Assembly (NCBI GenBank): GCA_043228905.1
Contig: JBHGNT010000009.1
Location: 11,842,001 to 11,906,000 of the forward strand
Length of the DNA stretch: 64,000 nucleotides
Direction: 5' to 3'
Source of the DNA: Azolla caroliniana
Lineage: Eukaryota; Polypodiophyta
Below the pieces are notes generated by a model. The model was not told where the DNA came from and made no database searches. It worked only from the letters and a program-made list of their open reading frames with translations. The first letter of the stretch is position 1. The number at the start of each line of letters is the position of its first letter. The position numbers and the translations under genes were made by a program. Positions 31,653-42,503 of the stretch are shown one piece after another.

Positions 31653-33433
31653 GTGGGGATCATTGATGGGCAGGGACACAATGGTCCCAAAGCTTTTCTT
31701 TCCTTGCAAAAATGTTTTCCAATTAATAAAACAATCAATACTTTGTCTAATACAATGGATGGATTTACCTACTACTTTGGTGTGGAAAGTCATGGCACAC
31801 AAAATAAAGGGAGCAGGAAGATGTTGGATGCATTGTGCACTTTAGGGATGATTAAAAGCGATGACATAATTTCTCGTATGCTTCTTGAATATTCAGATGT
31901 GGATATAGTCAAAATATTAGAAAATTGCTTGAATGAGAAAGAATGTGACAAGAGATTTGTTCATGTAAATTTTGTTGATATGTACCTTCGTATTGTTGAT
32001 TTTATTGAAAAAAATGGTTGTATAGCTAATAGTGAAATAGTTGGCAATAGCTATCATGAAATGGCTAAAAAAGCAAGTAAAAATAACTATGCAATAAAAG
32101 TTAACACTAAATATAAAACAATAGACAAAAAGGTCAAGCCCGTGGCCATGCATCTACCTATGGATAGTACTGAAATAAAAAAGAATGTCATGTTTGAGCC
32201 AACATTGCGGGATTCTAAGGATATTGGTCATAAGTTTATAAATGCTGCTCTAGATCAACTAAAAATTGGTGAGAATGATTCTCTTTTGCCTGTTGAGATA
32301 CAATATTTTCGAAATATGATTGCTAGTCATGGGAAAGCATTTACATTTGAGTCGAGTGAAATTGGTTGTGTAGACCCAACATTTGTGGAACCAATGATTG
32401 TATTTACAATTCCGCATATTCCTTGGAATTTAAGGCCTATCCCTGTTCCTCAGGCCCAAATACCGCAAGTAATAGCTTTGCTAAAGGAAAAAATAGAAAT
32501 GGGTATCTTGGAGCCATCAGATGCCCCCTACTCGAATAAGTGGTTTACTATACCTAAAAAGAACGGTTCATTAAGGTTCATTCAGGATTTACAGCCTATC
32601 AATAGAGTTACTATTTGAAACGTCGGTGTTGGATTGATTGTAGATGCCTTTGCAGAAGCTTTCGCAGGAAGAGCTATATATTCTATGTGTGATTTGTATT
32701 CAGGATATGATGAATTTCAGCTTGCTATTGATAGTCGTGATATAACTACTATAAGAACACCAATTGGATTGATGCGAATGTGTGCATTGCCTCAAGGTGC
32801 TACAAATTCAGTGGCACATATGGTGAATGCTATGAATAAAATTTTAAGAGATTTTGTGCCAAAAATAACTATGCCTTTTCTAGATGATGTTCCAATTAAA
32901 GGATGCTCGATGAATAAGAAGGATGAAAAACTCATGGCGAACTGATGTAGAAAGTTTGTTGTAGACCACATTGATGCTTGTGAAAGAATCCTTTCAAGGT
33001 TAGAAGAGGTTCATCTTACATTTTCAAGTCAAAAATCTATGTTTGGGGTTCCCAAAGTTCTAATTGTAGGGCACATGTGTGAACCCTACGGAAGAAAGCC
33101 ATCCCCAATTAAGGTAAATGTAATTCAAAATCTAAAGGATGATTGTAAATCTCTAATAGAAGTGCATAGGTTTTTGGGTGCTTGTGTGTTTTACCGAATT
33201 TGGATTCCACATTTCCACATGTGGCTGATCGGCTTTATGGGTTGCTTAAAAAGAATTCAAGTTTCCTTTGGACTAATGTACATACAGATGCAATTCGCCA
33301 ACTAAAGCAAATGTTGTTGAATGTCCCTATTTTACGGAAGGCTAGGTATGATAGTGAACACCCCATCATTGTTATTGTGGATACAAGTCCAATTAGGATC
33401 GGTTGGGTTGTTAACCAAGAAAGAGAAGGATGA
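31653..33433 (+). pseudogene. Gypsy-B3 reverse transcriptase and RNase H start
   Basis: A 321-codon frame (31653-32618) carries NTKYKTIDKKVKPV, EPTLRDSKDIGHKF, SSEIGCVDPTFVEPM, PYSNKWFTIPKKNGSLRFIQ. After one stop (TGA at 32615) the frame goes on with AEAFAGRAIYSMCDLYSGYD, RMCALPQGATNSVAHMVNAM and the catalytic MPFLDDVPIKGCS (about 32875). The rest of RT is broken by a stop at 32943 and shifts near 33035 and 33220. RNase H begins VIVDTSPIRIGWVVNQE (33370). It has fewer disruptions per codon than B2. Confidence 0.85.
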
Positions 33434-34752
33434 GTTGAGATACGCAGTTCGATTTGGTGCAAAAATCTTAATAGAACGCCAAAGAGCTTACCCACAGATT
33501 AAAAGAGAGTTATGGGGCATGTTAACAACTATTAAAACAAATCGTGAATACTTAATTGGTGCTAAAGTTGTGGTTGAAACAAATTGTCGTCCATTGCTAG
33601 GAATGATTTCAAGTTGTGAAACATCTGATATAACTATGGGTCACCTACTCGAAATTAAAAGAGAAGTTTTGGTGGGCTGGAATGTACAATGATGTTGTAG
33701 ATTATGTACAATCATGTGAGAACTACCAAATGTATTCGAATATTCGGCATCGTGAGGGGTTCCAACCTACTTATTCTTTATCTCTACATTATAAATGGGT
33801 TGTGGATATTGTAATGATGTCTGTGGGGCTTTGGCAAATGAGATATCGTGTATTAGCAAGAGAAGATTTGACAAATCAAGTGGAAGGCTGACCCCTACGC
33901 CAAAAAACCACTTCAGTTGTTTGTAAGTTCCTTCTTGAAGATGTGATATGTAGGTACGGGTGCATTGGGAAGATTGTTGTAGACAGAGGAGAACTAGATT
34001 CTAACGAAGCTGAACAATTTTTTTCAAGAATGGGAATTCGACTGTCCTTAACTACGGCATATAACCCTGAAGCTAATGGGAAGGCTGAGCATGGACATAG
34101 CCCTATAGTAAAAGCTTTGGTGAAAGCGTGTGATGGCAAACCGAACCTCATCTATTACCATATGCACTATGAGCTGACCGCACTACTCACAGTTCCGTAA
34201 CTAGCTTTATATGCCATCAGAATTGATACTTGGTCAAAAACCAATTATGCCAGTAGAGCAATCGGTATTTTCCTGGGTTGCCTTGCCATGGGCAGATGAA
34301 ATGAGTCGAGAAGATTTGCTTGCTCTTAGAATAAGACAACTAGAAAGAAGGGATGAAGATGCTCAAATAACTACAGAAAGGATGAAACAATGTCGACTAC
34401 GAAACAAAGAAAGATTTGATAAAACCCATCGCCTTCAATCAAGAAAGTTCCAAGAAAGTTCCAAGAAGGTAATTGGGTCATAGTTTATGATAGCAGCTTG
34501 GATAACCAACATAGTACTTCTCGCAAATTTGCCAAAAGATGGTTCGGGCCATATATCATTAGACAAGTGAATAAAAATGCAACGTATTTCCTAACTGAAA
34601 TGGATGGAGTTGCTTTAAAGTTACCAATTGCAGGAAAGCAAATTAACCTATCCAAGAGAAAGGATGATCAAAGCACTAACTTCCTCAACGAAGATGACAT
34701 CCATGAAGCTAAAGAAGGAGACATTCGTTGGCGCATGCCAGAGGATGCGTAG
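33434..34752 (+). pseudogene. Gypsy-B3 RNase H end and integrase
   Basis: 33440-33692 is RNase H (RYAVRFGAKILIERQRAYPQ, VVETNCRPLLGMIS), joined directly to the late zinc region (YVQSCENYQMYSNIRH), so the linker and first half of the zinc domain are deleted. The core has VVDIVMMS, VDRGELDSNEAEQFF and NPEANGKAEHGH, with a stop near 33890. The end (34211-34752) has SELILGQKPIMPVEQ, RFDKTHRLQSRKFQE, FAKRWFGPYIIRQV and an acidic tail. Confidence 0.8.
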
Positions 34753-34956
34753 GTCTAGAGGGGGAGGATGTCGTGACATTTCCATGCCACGATGAGGAAA
34801 TAACCTCTACCAATTTATATGAGCTTATTCAAATGTTTGTAAAAGGTTATATGAAGTGCAAGGCCTCAATGAATAGGAGTGTCTGGGGGTTTATGTGTCG
34901 TGAAGGATTTGCTTCAGGATAGAAAAATAAACTAAAATATTGTATTGAATAACATT

Positions 34957-35018
34957 CGAGAGACTTGAACCCACAACCTCACATACCAAACACAAGGCAC
35001 ATGCCATTAGGCTGGGAC
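34957..35018 (-). other. tRNA-like module in B3 LTR (antisense)
   Basis: Minus strand: A-box-like AGCCTAATGGCATGTGC (35013-34997) and B box GGGTTCAAGTC (34972-34962), 42 nt apart, close to the 44 nt of a true tRNA. Stems are imperfect. Confidence 0.6.
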
Positions 35019-35084
35019 ATTTGTTCTTTTAAAGCTATATTTTAATGTTCGTACGTATGCCATGTATATTTTCATACATGAAAG

Positions 35085-35215
35085 CTCGAATGCGTGGGAT
35101 GTCTATCATGCATCACATGCAATGCATGAACGCCAAATGGCGATCATGCATCACATGCATTTCATGCACTATATGCATATCTTGTACCCTCACATGCATC
35201 ATATGCATGGAGGCA
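35085..35215. repeat. CATGCA/ATGCAT cluster in B3 LTR
   Basis: At least seven ATGCAT palindromes in about 130 bp, mostly as CATGCATCA or CATATGCAT. They lie just upstream of the TATA-like sequence. Confidence 0.8.
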
Positions 35216-35451
35216 CTTATTTAAAGAGGGAAAGGGAAAAGAGTGAAGGGGGAAACATGAGACGAGGAATATTATTGTACTAGGAGGAACAAGCTATATT
35301 ATTGTAACAAAAATATTTTGTAATCATCTTCAAATATCAATACAAGTTATTTCCGTTTCTCCTCTTTCTTTGATCAGAAGCCTGGTGCTTACTTCCCGGA
35401 TTCGTGATTTTCTTTTCGTTTCCTCTCCTACGTCGAGATCAACGCAACAAC

Positions 35452-35992
35452 GTAAGCCTACGAGGGACGATCTCCTTATCGGAGCCTTCGAATCATGTTT
35501 ATCGCTGTCCTAGTGTTGTCGGTGTCTCCGAAACTAGCTTGAAACTCTTTAACAAATGCGTCAAAATCCTCTAGCAATGGTGATTTCTTCTCGAGAAGTG
35601 GTGCGAAGTTCCCACTAATCCCACACGAGCAACGTCAGTTGGATACCGATTGGGATGTAGCTAAATAACAAGACGAACTTGATTCAAAAAGCCTCGAAAT
35701 AAAGACCTCATACAATCCAACTTGGCGGGGAGGCTGATCTTTGGCTCTCTAGGGGAGTTTTGAGCCCCCGACACTTATTCTCATAATGAAAATATAATCG
35801 CCTTGAGTTGATGAACCCGTTGTGATAACTCTTCATACTATTGAGCTTTTTCAGTGATCACTTGTTGTAGGTCTCCAAGTAGCCTTTGATTCTCATGCTC
35901 TAATGCCACAAATTTATTCGTGAGCATGTCGAGCTCAAAAAGAACACGCATGTATTCTTGTTTGCTCGAGGCGAGGGGAGAGGAGAAGGAAG
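35452..35992 (-). pseudogene. Gypsy-A3 gag N-terminal part
   Basis: Minus strand from about 35950. It parallels A2 gag: SKQEYMRVLFELDMLTNKF, LEHENQRLLGDLQQV, then FDAFVKEFQASFGDTD and a segment matching A2 up to 58430. Contains shifts near 35815 and 35640. Confidence 0.7.
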
Positions 35993-36033
35993 AAGAGAAC
36001 TTGTTAGGGTTTGTCGAAGACGAAGAAATGAAA

Positions 36034-36050
36034 GAAAATTTGGTTCAAAC
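36034..36050 (-). promoter_or_regulatory. Gypsy-A3 candidate self-priming site
   Basis: Minus strand GTTTGAACCAAATTTTC follows the LTR end at 36051. It can pair with AAATTGGTTCAA (36170-36159), which starts 33 nt after the TATAAATT start at 36203, with one extra base bulged. Confidence 0.65.
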
Positions 36051-36516
36051 TGTCGAGAGAGAGAGAGAAAGAAGATAGAGAGATAATTGAAAAGGAATTA
36101 TTATATTGAAGAGTAAATGGATTACAAAGAGTAGGCAACAGAGTACTACAAAATGGCATTGAACCAATTTAGGTTTGGGATGAGTGGTAGATCCCAATTT
36201 ATAAGTAATAGAGAACACTATAGAATATTCTAGGTTATCCTAGAATGTAGAGTAATCTAGAATATCTCTAGAGTATTCTAGAAGGTTCTAGTGTATAGAA
36301 TACTCTAGAATATTCTAGGTCATTCTAGAATATAGAGTAATATAGAATATCCCTATGATATTAGATTTCATATTCTAAAGACTATACATGCAAGAATATT
36401 AATACAATGGCTAAGGATTTGACATGTATACAACAAGGTCGTGGGTTCAAATCCTTTTGAGGCATAATGTGAGTGTCATGATGCTTTCAATGCATGATGT
36501 GAGTGTTATCATGACA
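36051..36516 (-). repeat. Gypsy-A3 5' LTR
   Basis: Starts TGTCATGATAACACTC at 36516, ends CTCTCGACA at 36051 (466 bp), with several TCTAGAATATTCTAG-like repeats around 36230-36340, a TATA box at 36203 and a CT tract. Confidence 0.85.
36405..36462 (+). other. tRNA-like module in A3 LTR (antisense)
   Basis: A-box-like TGGCTAAGG at 36408 and a good B box GGTTCAAATCC at 36444, 36 nt apart. Same as the module at 57361-57416 in A2. Confidence 0.6.
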
Positions 36517-37503
36517 CCGAGTCTGAAATACTAACACCGGCTTGCCGAATCCGAACATTTTCTCGTTCCCTTTTCGGTGTCGGTCGATGAACACTTTTCA
36601 TCGTCGTTGCTCGAGTTCCAACTGTAGAATGTTATTTATCCGATGTCCTTCTAATTCGCACAATGTCGCTAGTCGGATTTTTTCCGATTCCTTCTCACTT
36701 AACCTTTCTCGTACTTGAATCCACAAACTCAGAATTTGAAACTCTATCGGCATGACCGCTTCTAATCCGAAAGCTAACTGGAATGGTGTTGTCTAGATAC
36801 TTGTTTTGTACGCGGTTCGGTAACCCCACTGTGCACTCTATAGCTTCGTGTCCTAGTCAGTGCAGTTTTCATTGACTATTTTCCGAAGGATGTTTTGCAA
36901 GGTCTTGTTGGTGGATTCGGCTAATCCGTTGTCTTGCGGATAATAAGGTGTACTCCGCTTGTGTACGACCACATAAAACGTCGTCAAGCTCTCTACTACT
37001 TGACCGAGGAAATGTCCTCCTTGATCACTGATCACTTCTATCGGGCATCCATACCAGCACCAAATGTGCTCGTATAGGAACTTGGTCGTTGAGGCCGCGG
37101 TATTATCCCGGAGTGCCTTTGCTTCCACCCACTTGGGGCAGTAGTCTGTTGCTACAATGATATACTAGTTCCCGGTCCGCATTGCCGGAGGTTTGAAAGG
37201 TCCGACGAAGTCCAATCCTCATTTTTGAAACGGCTCCAGTGTTAACACCGGCGGGTGTGGCATCCTTGCTTGTTCTGTTGGTTGGCCCATCCATTGACAT
37301 AAGTCGCATTCGTTTGCATACCGAATCGAGTCCTTCAGTATTCTAGGCCACCACAATCCACTTCGCCATATCTTCCTTGCTGTTGCGTCTCCGGCATAAT
37401 GTCCTCCGACGACTCCACAATGAGCTTGCTGTAAAATTGTCTCCTTTTTGTCGCACCGAACCGCTCTTCGCCATAGACCGTCCGCTCCCTTGTGGTACAA
37501 CAT
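36517..37503 (-). pseudogene. Gypsy-C integrase
   Basis: MLYHKGADGLWRRAVRCDKK leads to the zinc domain (HCGVVGGHYAGDATARKI, CDLCQWMGQP), then the core with LDFVGPFKPP, VISDQGGHFLGQ and YYPQDNGLAESTNKTL: all three acidic residues are visible across two frames. One stop near 37218, one near 37170 and one at 36850. The C-terminal part near 36570-36780 is degraded. Confidence 0.85.
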
Positions 37504-37509
37504 ATCCTA

Positions 37510-39045
37510 CACTAAACAAAAAATGTCAGCTTTGTAACGCGTTGCTCTTTTGTTCGTCCCGATTCAGTTCTTCCGGGGGCAATCCGGTACTTAAAAACTG
37601 TTGCATATTAGTCAGCCATTTGTCCTCCTCGGCAACCGTCCCGTCCACTGTATTCTCCGTTGTTGCCCTAAACAGCTGCGCATCTGGGAGGTCGTCTTTG
37701 ACGCCGTCACCTGCCTCTCCGAATTCTAACTGGCTCAAGTAATCCGCTACCGCATGTTGTACTCCCGGTCTATGGTAAATCTCGAATTTGAACTCCTGTA
37801 GAAGCAGCGCAGCGTCCATCGTGCTAGTTTGCCGATTAGCGATGCCTTGGAGACCAAGTATAGTAATGCCGAATGATCCACGTGGAATGAGAATTTCCGT
37901 CCCAGCAAGTAGCGGCGGAACTTCATTAGGCTATATATCATTCCCAAGGCTTCCCTTTCTGTTGTTGAATAATTTTGCTCCACTTGGGAGAGCTTCCAAC
38001 TGGTGTAGTAAATCGACCGGTACCACTTCGGTTCGGTGAGCTGCATAAGAACACTGCTGATCGCAATATCATATGTGTCCACGAACACATGAAATTCCTT
38101 CAACCAATCCGGGGGTTGTACAACCGATGCCTGGGACAACATTATTTTGAGCCCATGGTATGCCTTTTCCTCCGGTTCTGTCCATTGGAAAGGTGTTTGG
38201 TGTATAACTGCGTGTAGTGTTGTGGCAAGATCGGCCAAGTATCGGAGCATCTGACTATGCCACCAGATTTGCCCTAAAAACTGGCTCAAAGCTTTGGCGG
38301 TTGTCTGTGCCAGTGCTTCCAAAATGGCTTTAACTTTATCCAGGTCCACCGCAATTCCGTTCTTACTCACAATATGGCCTAGTAACATGTCATTGGTTAC
38401 CCCGAATACGCATTTTGCCGGGTTCAGACTTAGCCGGTAACCTCTGCATTTCTCCAGGCATAACCGGAGATGGTCAAGAAGTTCTTCTTTCCTGTTGTAC
38501 ACTGCAAAGTCATCTAAGAACACCTGCATAAACACTGGAATAAATTACCCGAAAATTTCCATGATGATTCATTGGAACGTTGCCGGTGCCATCTTAGGTC
38601 CGAACATCATCATGACTGCTACAAAGACTCCCCATTCGGTGACGAATGTTTTTTTCTCCTGATCTTCTGGGTGCATCCTAATTTGGTTATATCCGATGAA
38701 TCCATCGAGGAAGCTATACAGCTCGTGGCCTGCTACCGCATCCAAGACTCCATCCGTGAATGGGAGCGGAAATGCATCGGTGACAGTGGCAACATTCAAT
38801 TTTCGGTAATCCACACAGACCCGGATCTTTCCATTCTTCTTCGGTGCCACCACAATTGGGCTTAGCCATGTGTTTGTCTTCACCGGCCGGATGAACCCAA
38901 CCCACAACAACTTGTCGATCTCCTCTTTTACTTTAGCTGCGTAATTCGGATTCATCCAGTAACGTCTCTGCGCTACCGGTTTCTCATCCTTGCTTAAATG
39001 AATCTGGTGCTGATATAATTGTGGGTCTAGACCCTGCATGTCTTC
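37510..39045 (-). pseudogene. Gypsy-C reverse transcriptase and RNase H
   Basis: 39039-38569: KPVAQRRYWMNPNYAAKVKE, SPIVVAPKKNGKIRVCVDYR, MHPEDQEKKTFVTEWG, MMFGPKMAPATFQ. After two stops, 38535-37747 gives the catalytic MQVFLDDFAVYNRKEE, then NPAKCVFGVTNDMLLGHIVS, RNase H (HVFVDTYDIAISSVLMQ, REALGMIYSLMKFRRYLLGR) and tether QEFKFEIYHRPGVQHAVADY. Few disruptions over 500 codons. Confidence 0.88.
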
Positions 39046-39379
39046 ATATGACCACGCAAATACAACCTAGAATTCTTTTAATAATGTGCCCATTGCCGAT
39101 TTCTCCTCCAGTAGCATTTCTTTGGCCACATGCACTAGTCTTGTTTCTTCGTTGGTTCCCAAATTCACTTCTTCCAATTGTGATGCTTTCACCCGTTGTG
39201 ATACCACCATCTCCCGCTCTACAGCCTCTTGTGCTTGTCGTAGTTCCTAGATCACGTCCCTATCCGGATCCTCACCAGCATCCTCCGGTTGCACAATATA
39301 TGGGGAGACCGCCTCAGCCACGTCCACTTCGAACAGAGGGACTATCCTTGGGTTTTCATCAAGGTAGCGATCTACCTCC

Positions 39380-39830
39380 TCATTGGCAAGCCCTTCTAGC
39401 ATGTTCACACTTTCGGCATATAATGATGTTATTTCCTTGCCAGGGCCCGCTTAAGGGTGTGTGGGTACTCTTACCATAGTTTTCACCCTTCGGAACGTAA
39501 TGTTGTTCTTCTGCCAGTTCTGTTTGATGTGGGCAGTCCGTAACCATGGTCGTCCTAGCAACAATGGGTATGCTCCATGCACATTCAACTGGAGGACAAC
39601 GGCAGAAATTCGGAAGGCATGGCCTTCGATTATCACCTCCAAATCCTGGATCAATCCGGCCGGTCGTACTAAACCGGTGTTCGCCATCCGGAGCCAAAAC
39701 GGGCATGGTTCCCATTCTTGGATTCCAAGAGTGTTGCATGTTCAGAGGCTTATTGCGTTTACTCCCGATCCGCCATCGACGATCATCCCCGGTACTTCTT
39801 GTCCTTTAATAATGGTGGTGATTGCGGGAC
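39380..39830 (-). pseudogene. Gypsy-C protease
   Basis: Minus strand: DGGSGVNAIS near 39770 supplies the active-site Asp (D-G-G in place of D-S/T-G), followed by MQHSWNPRMGTMPVLAPDG-like sequence, then VHGAYPLLLGRPWLRTAH. A frameshift near 39730 separates them. Confidence 0.65.
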
Positions 39831-40391
39831 TACTAGTATCCACCACTGCCAGCTCTTCCTACGGATTTGAAAAGAACGTCGGAGCTAGTATGGGGCTTGG
39901 TGGGGTCCATGCCGATTTTAAACCATCGGTGAATCGGGGCACCAATTGCAGTAACCGACCTAGTGGTAGCATGATCTGGCATTCATGTAATGCATGTCAT
40001 GTGGGGTTCTCCTGTTGCGTCGTCTCTGTAGGTTCCTCCAATGCGTTCCTTTGCTCCTTCAGTTTCGTGACATTCCGTTCATTTGTCTTTTCAATCCATT
40101 CCGTAGCTTGTTTGCGGATAACTTCTGGAGCCTCCCATTCAGCCATCTTTCCCTTTGATCTAGTGGTGACTTATTGGATGTCCGCCACTTCCACAACCAC
40201 CATGTTGACTTCCGTTCATTTTTCGTTACTCTTTACCAGACATTGGTTGTTGTAGTCTCCCTCCTGGTGGCAATAGTAGGAATACGCCCTCCATGTATTG
40301 CTAGACTCTACTTTTCACATGCTACCCGGTTGAAATCCAGATATTGCCCAGTTAGGCTCCTCTGCTCTTCTTTGTTCCGTTTGAATGCTAG

Positions 40392-40870
40392 TTATGCTTC
40401 TATCCGGCTCTCCTTGGTAATCCTTTGCCAGTTCCCGACGATCCTCATTCCGAGCGTTCCATTTTTTATTATAGCGTCAGTTGTTCCGGTATCCTTGCCG
40501 GCGCCGGTCTTCATAGTCTCCCCGTTGATCCTCTCTTCTCTGATTATAGTCAGGGGAGTAATCCCGATTATATTGGTTGCCATTATAGTCACGGCTTCTC
40601 TCGCTCCGGTCCTCATCATAATCGTCCCGTCGGTCACTGAATCGGACGTCTTGTACCGGTCGGTAGAGATCATCTCGCCGAAATCGTTCTTCTTTGTCTT
40701 CCCGGTTGTTCCGAGTCTCGATGTGCCGGACTGGTGTAGCTTGCTGATTCCGCAAGTTGTACTCGCAACGGTCCATTGTGTGTGACCGGGAATGGCATAA
40801 CATGCACTGCAATCTCATCATGCACTCTATTGTTGAGTGCTCGGGGTTAAGGCACGTCGTGCATTGGACC
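40392..40870 (-). pseudogene. Gypsy-C zinc knuckles and Arg/Asp-rich linker
   Basis: Two Cys-rich knuckles, CTTCLNPEHSTIEC and CMLCHSRSHTMDRC, precede an unusual Arg/Asp/Tyr-rich tract (repeated DRRDDYDEDR, RDYNGNQYNRDYS). Such a tract could bind RNA; this is inference. Confidence 0.75.
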
Positions 40871-41019
40871 GCCTAGCGAAAACATAGGTCCTCTTCGGTA
40901 GGGAGTGTTCTTTGGAGTGCTCCCATCGTCAACCACGAACTAGTTTTGTCCATTTCCATCAGCCAGTCAATGACCTAGTCTATTGTGCTGGTCCGAAAAT
41001 CTATGACCGCACACACGGT

Positions 41020-41976
41020 TCAGAGAGGCTCCCGGAGCACTGCCAAAAATACCTCTTTCGCTTCTGCTTCTGGCGGTGCTTTGGTGAGTTGACTATGCAT
41101 CGTTTGAAACCGAATAACGAACTGCTGAATGGTTTCGGAGGGATCTTGCCATGTCGTATAAAATTGGTCGACAATCTCTCTTTGATCCACCTGTCTTTGG
41201 AAGAAACGTAGAAATCTAGTCTTTAAATCCTCAAATGTGGCGATGCTACCGGGGAGGTGCTTGGAGTGCCAACGTGCCACGGGTCCCTCCAAAGTCATGC
41301 CGAATTCCGCAATTTTTGATCGTTCTACCTCTGCTTCGTTCAGTCGTTGGGAGACATGATTCGCCTCCCAAGTTTGGAGAAACGCATATACATGGGCTTC
41401 CGCGTCCGGGTCATCCCGATACTTCGGATATTGGTAATGCATTGTGTCATCATCTTCTTGTGCTGCCAAGGCCGGTGCTAGAACTCGCTCCTCCTGTTCT
41501 GTCGGTGACTCAGGTTGTGGTATCGAAACTCGCTCCTCCTCTTGGTGGTCCGTGCCGGTCGTTTTGTTCGGAGCTTCCAGTTTTGTTGTTTTCGGCTCCG
41601 ATGTTGGTATGTGGTCCGACTCGTCGTCTTCCAAGTTGTCTAGGGTATCGTGGTTACTACGATAATTCGATTGGACGTTGTATTCACCATCCAAATCCAA
41701 TTCGATGGCGGAAAACGCTTCCGAACCATCATCTCTTGCGGCAAGGGTCTGCAGAATGGACTCCGCTTCCTACAGACTGCACAGACTACTTCCTTCGTCT
41801 GGGTGGTGGTTCTGTTGCAATCGAAGTGACTCCTCCACGACTCGCGGAATCACTTTGGAAAAAAACCGATCCAACCAGATCTCCTCCATCGCTTGTTAGT
41901 AAACCTCCCGCTTCCACAGTCTCTCGGCGAGTCGCTTCGCTTGCTTGGCCATTGGGTCGTTCGTCAGTCTATTCAT
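41020..41976 (-). pseudogene. Gypsy-C gag
   Basis: Likely start at 41976 (MNRLTNDPMAKQAKRLAE), with stops near 41895 and 41772. The main frame (41700-41020) has an acidic linker, then capsid-like YAFLQTWEANHVSQRLNEAE, GPVARWHSK, LKTRFLRFFQRQVDQREIVD and FVIRFQTMHSQL. Confidence 0.75.
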
Positions 41977-42010
41977 CCATTCCCCCACTATTCAGTGTGC
42001 TTTTTGCAGG

Positions 42011-42027
42011 AATCGTGGTCGCCAAAA
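42011..42027 (-). promoter_or_regulatory. Gypsy-C primer binding site
   Basis: Minus strand TGGCGACCACGATTCC, a few bases after the LTR. It begins TGG as expected for a tRNA primer; the matching tRNA was not identified. Confidence 0.6.
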
Positions 42028-42028
42028 C

Positions 42029-42503
42029 TGTGTTGTACGTGGGCTAGCAAAGCCACTAACACAGGGCATCCCTTTGGAACACTTCACCAAAGGGGTGGTA
42101 TGGTAAGGAATGTGCAAACCATAATACAGAACCGATCCTTCTCGATTACTATCCGGAATGATTAACTTGATACACACATATGATAATCACATTAAGCATA
42201 GAATAGCATTAACAAGATAAACAATATGCAAACCCACAACACTTCTCTATTAAATATCCATTGTTAATTACATCGTCTCCGGATCCTTTTATAGGTATCC
42301 AGTTGTGTTACAAACCGGTGCCAACCAGCAACCGGCTATGAACCGGTCTAGATCTAGATCGGCATACCGATTCCAGGTCGTTCCTTCCGATCTTATCATT
42401 ATCATAATTGATCTAATTACAACTCCCAAAATCGGCTCCCCATTCATACTCTGGCCTAACCGGCCAACAACCTACCTCTGAATAGACTCAGTGTCTATGG
42501 ACA
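42029..42503 (-). repeat. Gypsy-C 5' LTR
   Basis: Minus strand: starts TGTCCATAGACACTGAG at 42503, ends ACAACACA near 42029. A TATA box CCTATAAAAGG lies near 42290. Confidence 0.7.

Larger units (their letters stand above)
31651..35450 (+). mobile_element. Gypsy-B3, AT-rich, 5'-truncated
   Basis: Same family as B2 by protein, yet strongly AT-rich. It begins after the protease region and has pre-RT, RT, RNase H, integrase, purine tract and 3' LTR. Its 3' LTR ends in Gypsy-A3 gag. Confidence 0.85.
34768..35450 (+). repeat. Gypsy-B3 3' LTR
   Basis: It starts TGTCGTGACATT after TAGAGGGGGAGGA. It contains an antisense tRNA-like module, a dense CATGCA cluster and TTATTTAAAG near 35218. The 3' end lies between 35445 and 35452; A3 gag resumes at GTAAGCCTACG. 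Confidence 0.7.
35451..36516 (-). mobile_element. Gypsy-A3 fragment (5' LTR and gag)
   Basis: Minus-strand relative of A2: complete 5' LTR, self-priming-type site, gag start. Cut at 35451 by the end of Gypsy-B3. Its LTR terminus at 36516 abuts Gypsy-C integrase, so A3 was inserted into Gypsy-C. Confidence 0.85.
36517..42503 (-). mobile_element. Gypsy-C, large Ty3/Gypsy element, 3' end missing
   Basis: Minus strand: 5' LTR, primer site, gag, two zinc knuckles, protease, RT, RNase H and integrase. It ends at 36517 where Gypsy-A3 was inserted; the 3' part and 3' LTR are not in the window. RT motifs (VCVDYRKLN, AFPLPFTDGVLD, VTEWGVF, FLDDFAVY) differ from A, B, F and G. No chromodomain remains. 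Confidence 0.85.

Noticed and set aside
39021-40785. Long plus-strand frames opposite Gypsy-C gag and protease
   Set aside because: They are antisense shadows of the minus-strand coding sequence, with no recognisable motif.
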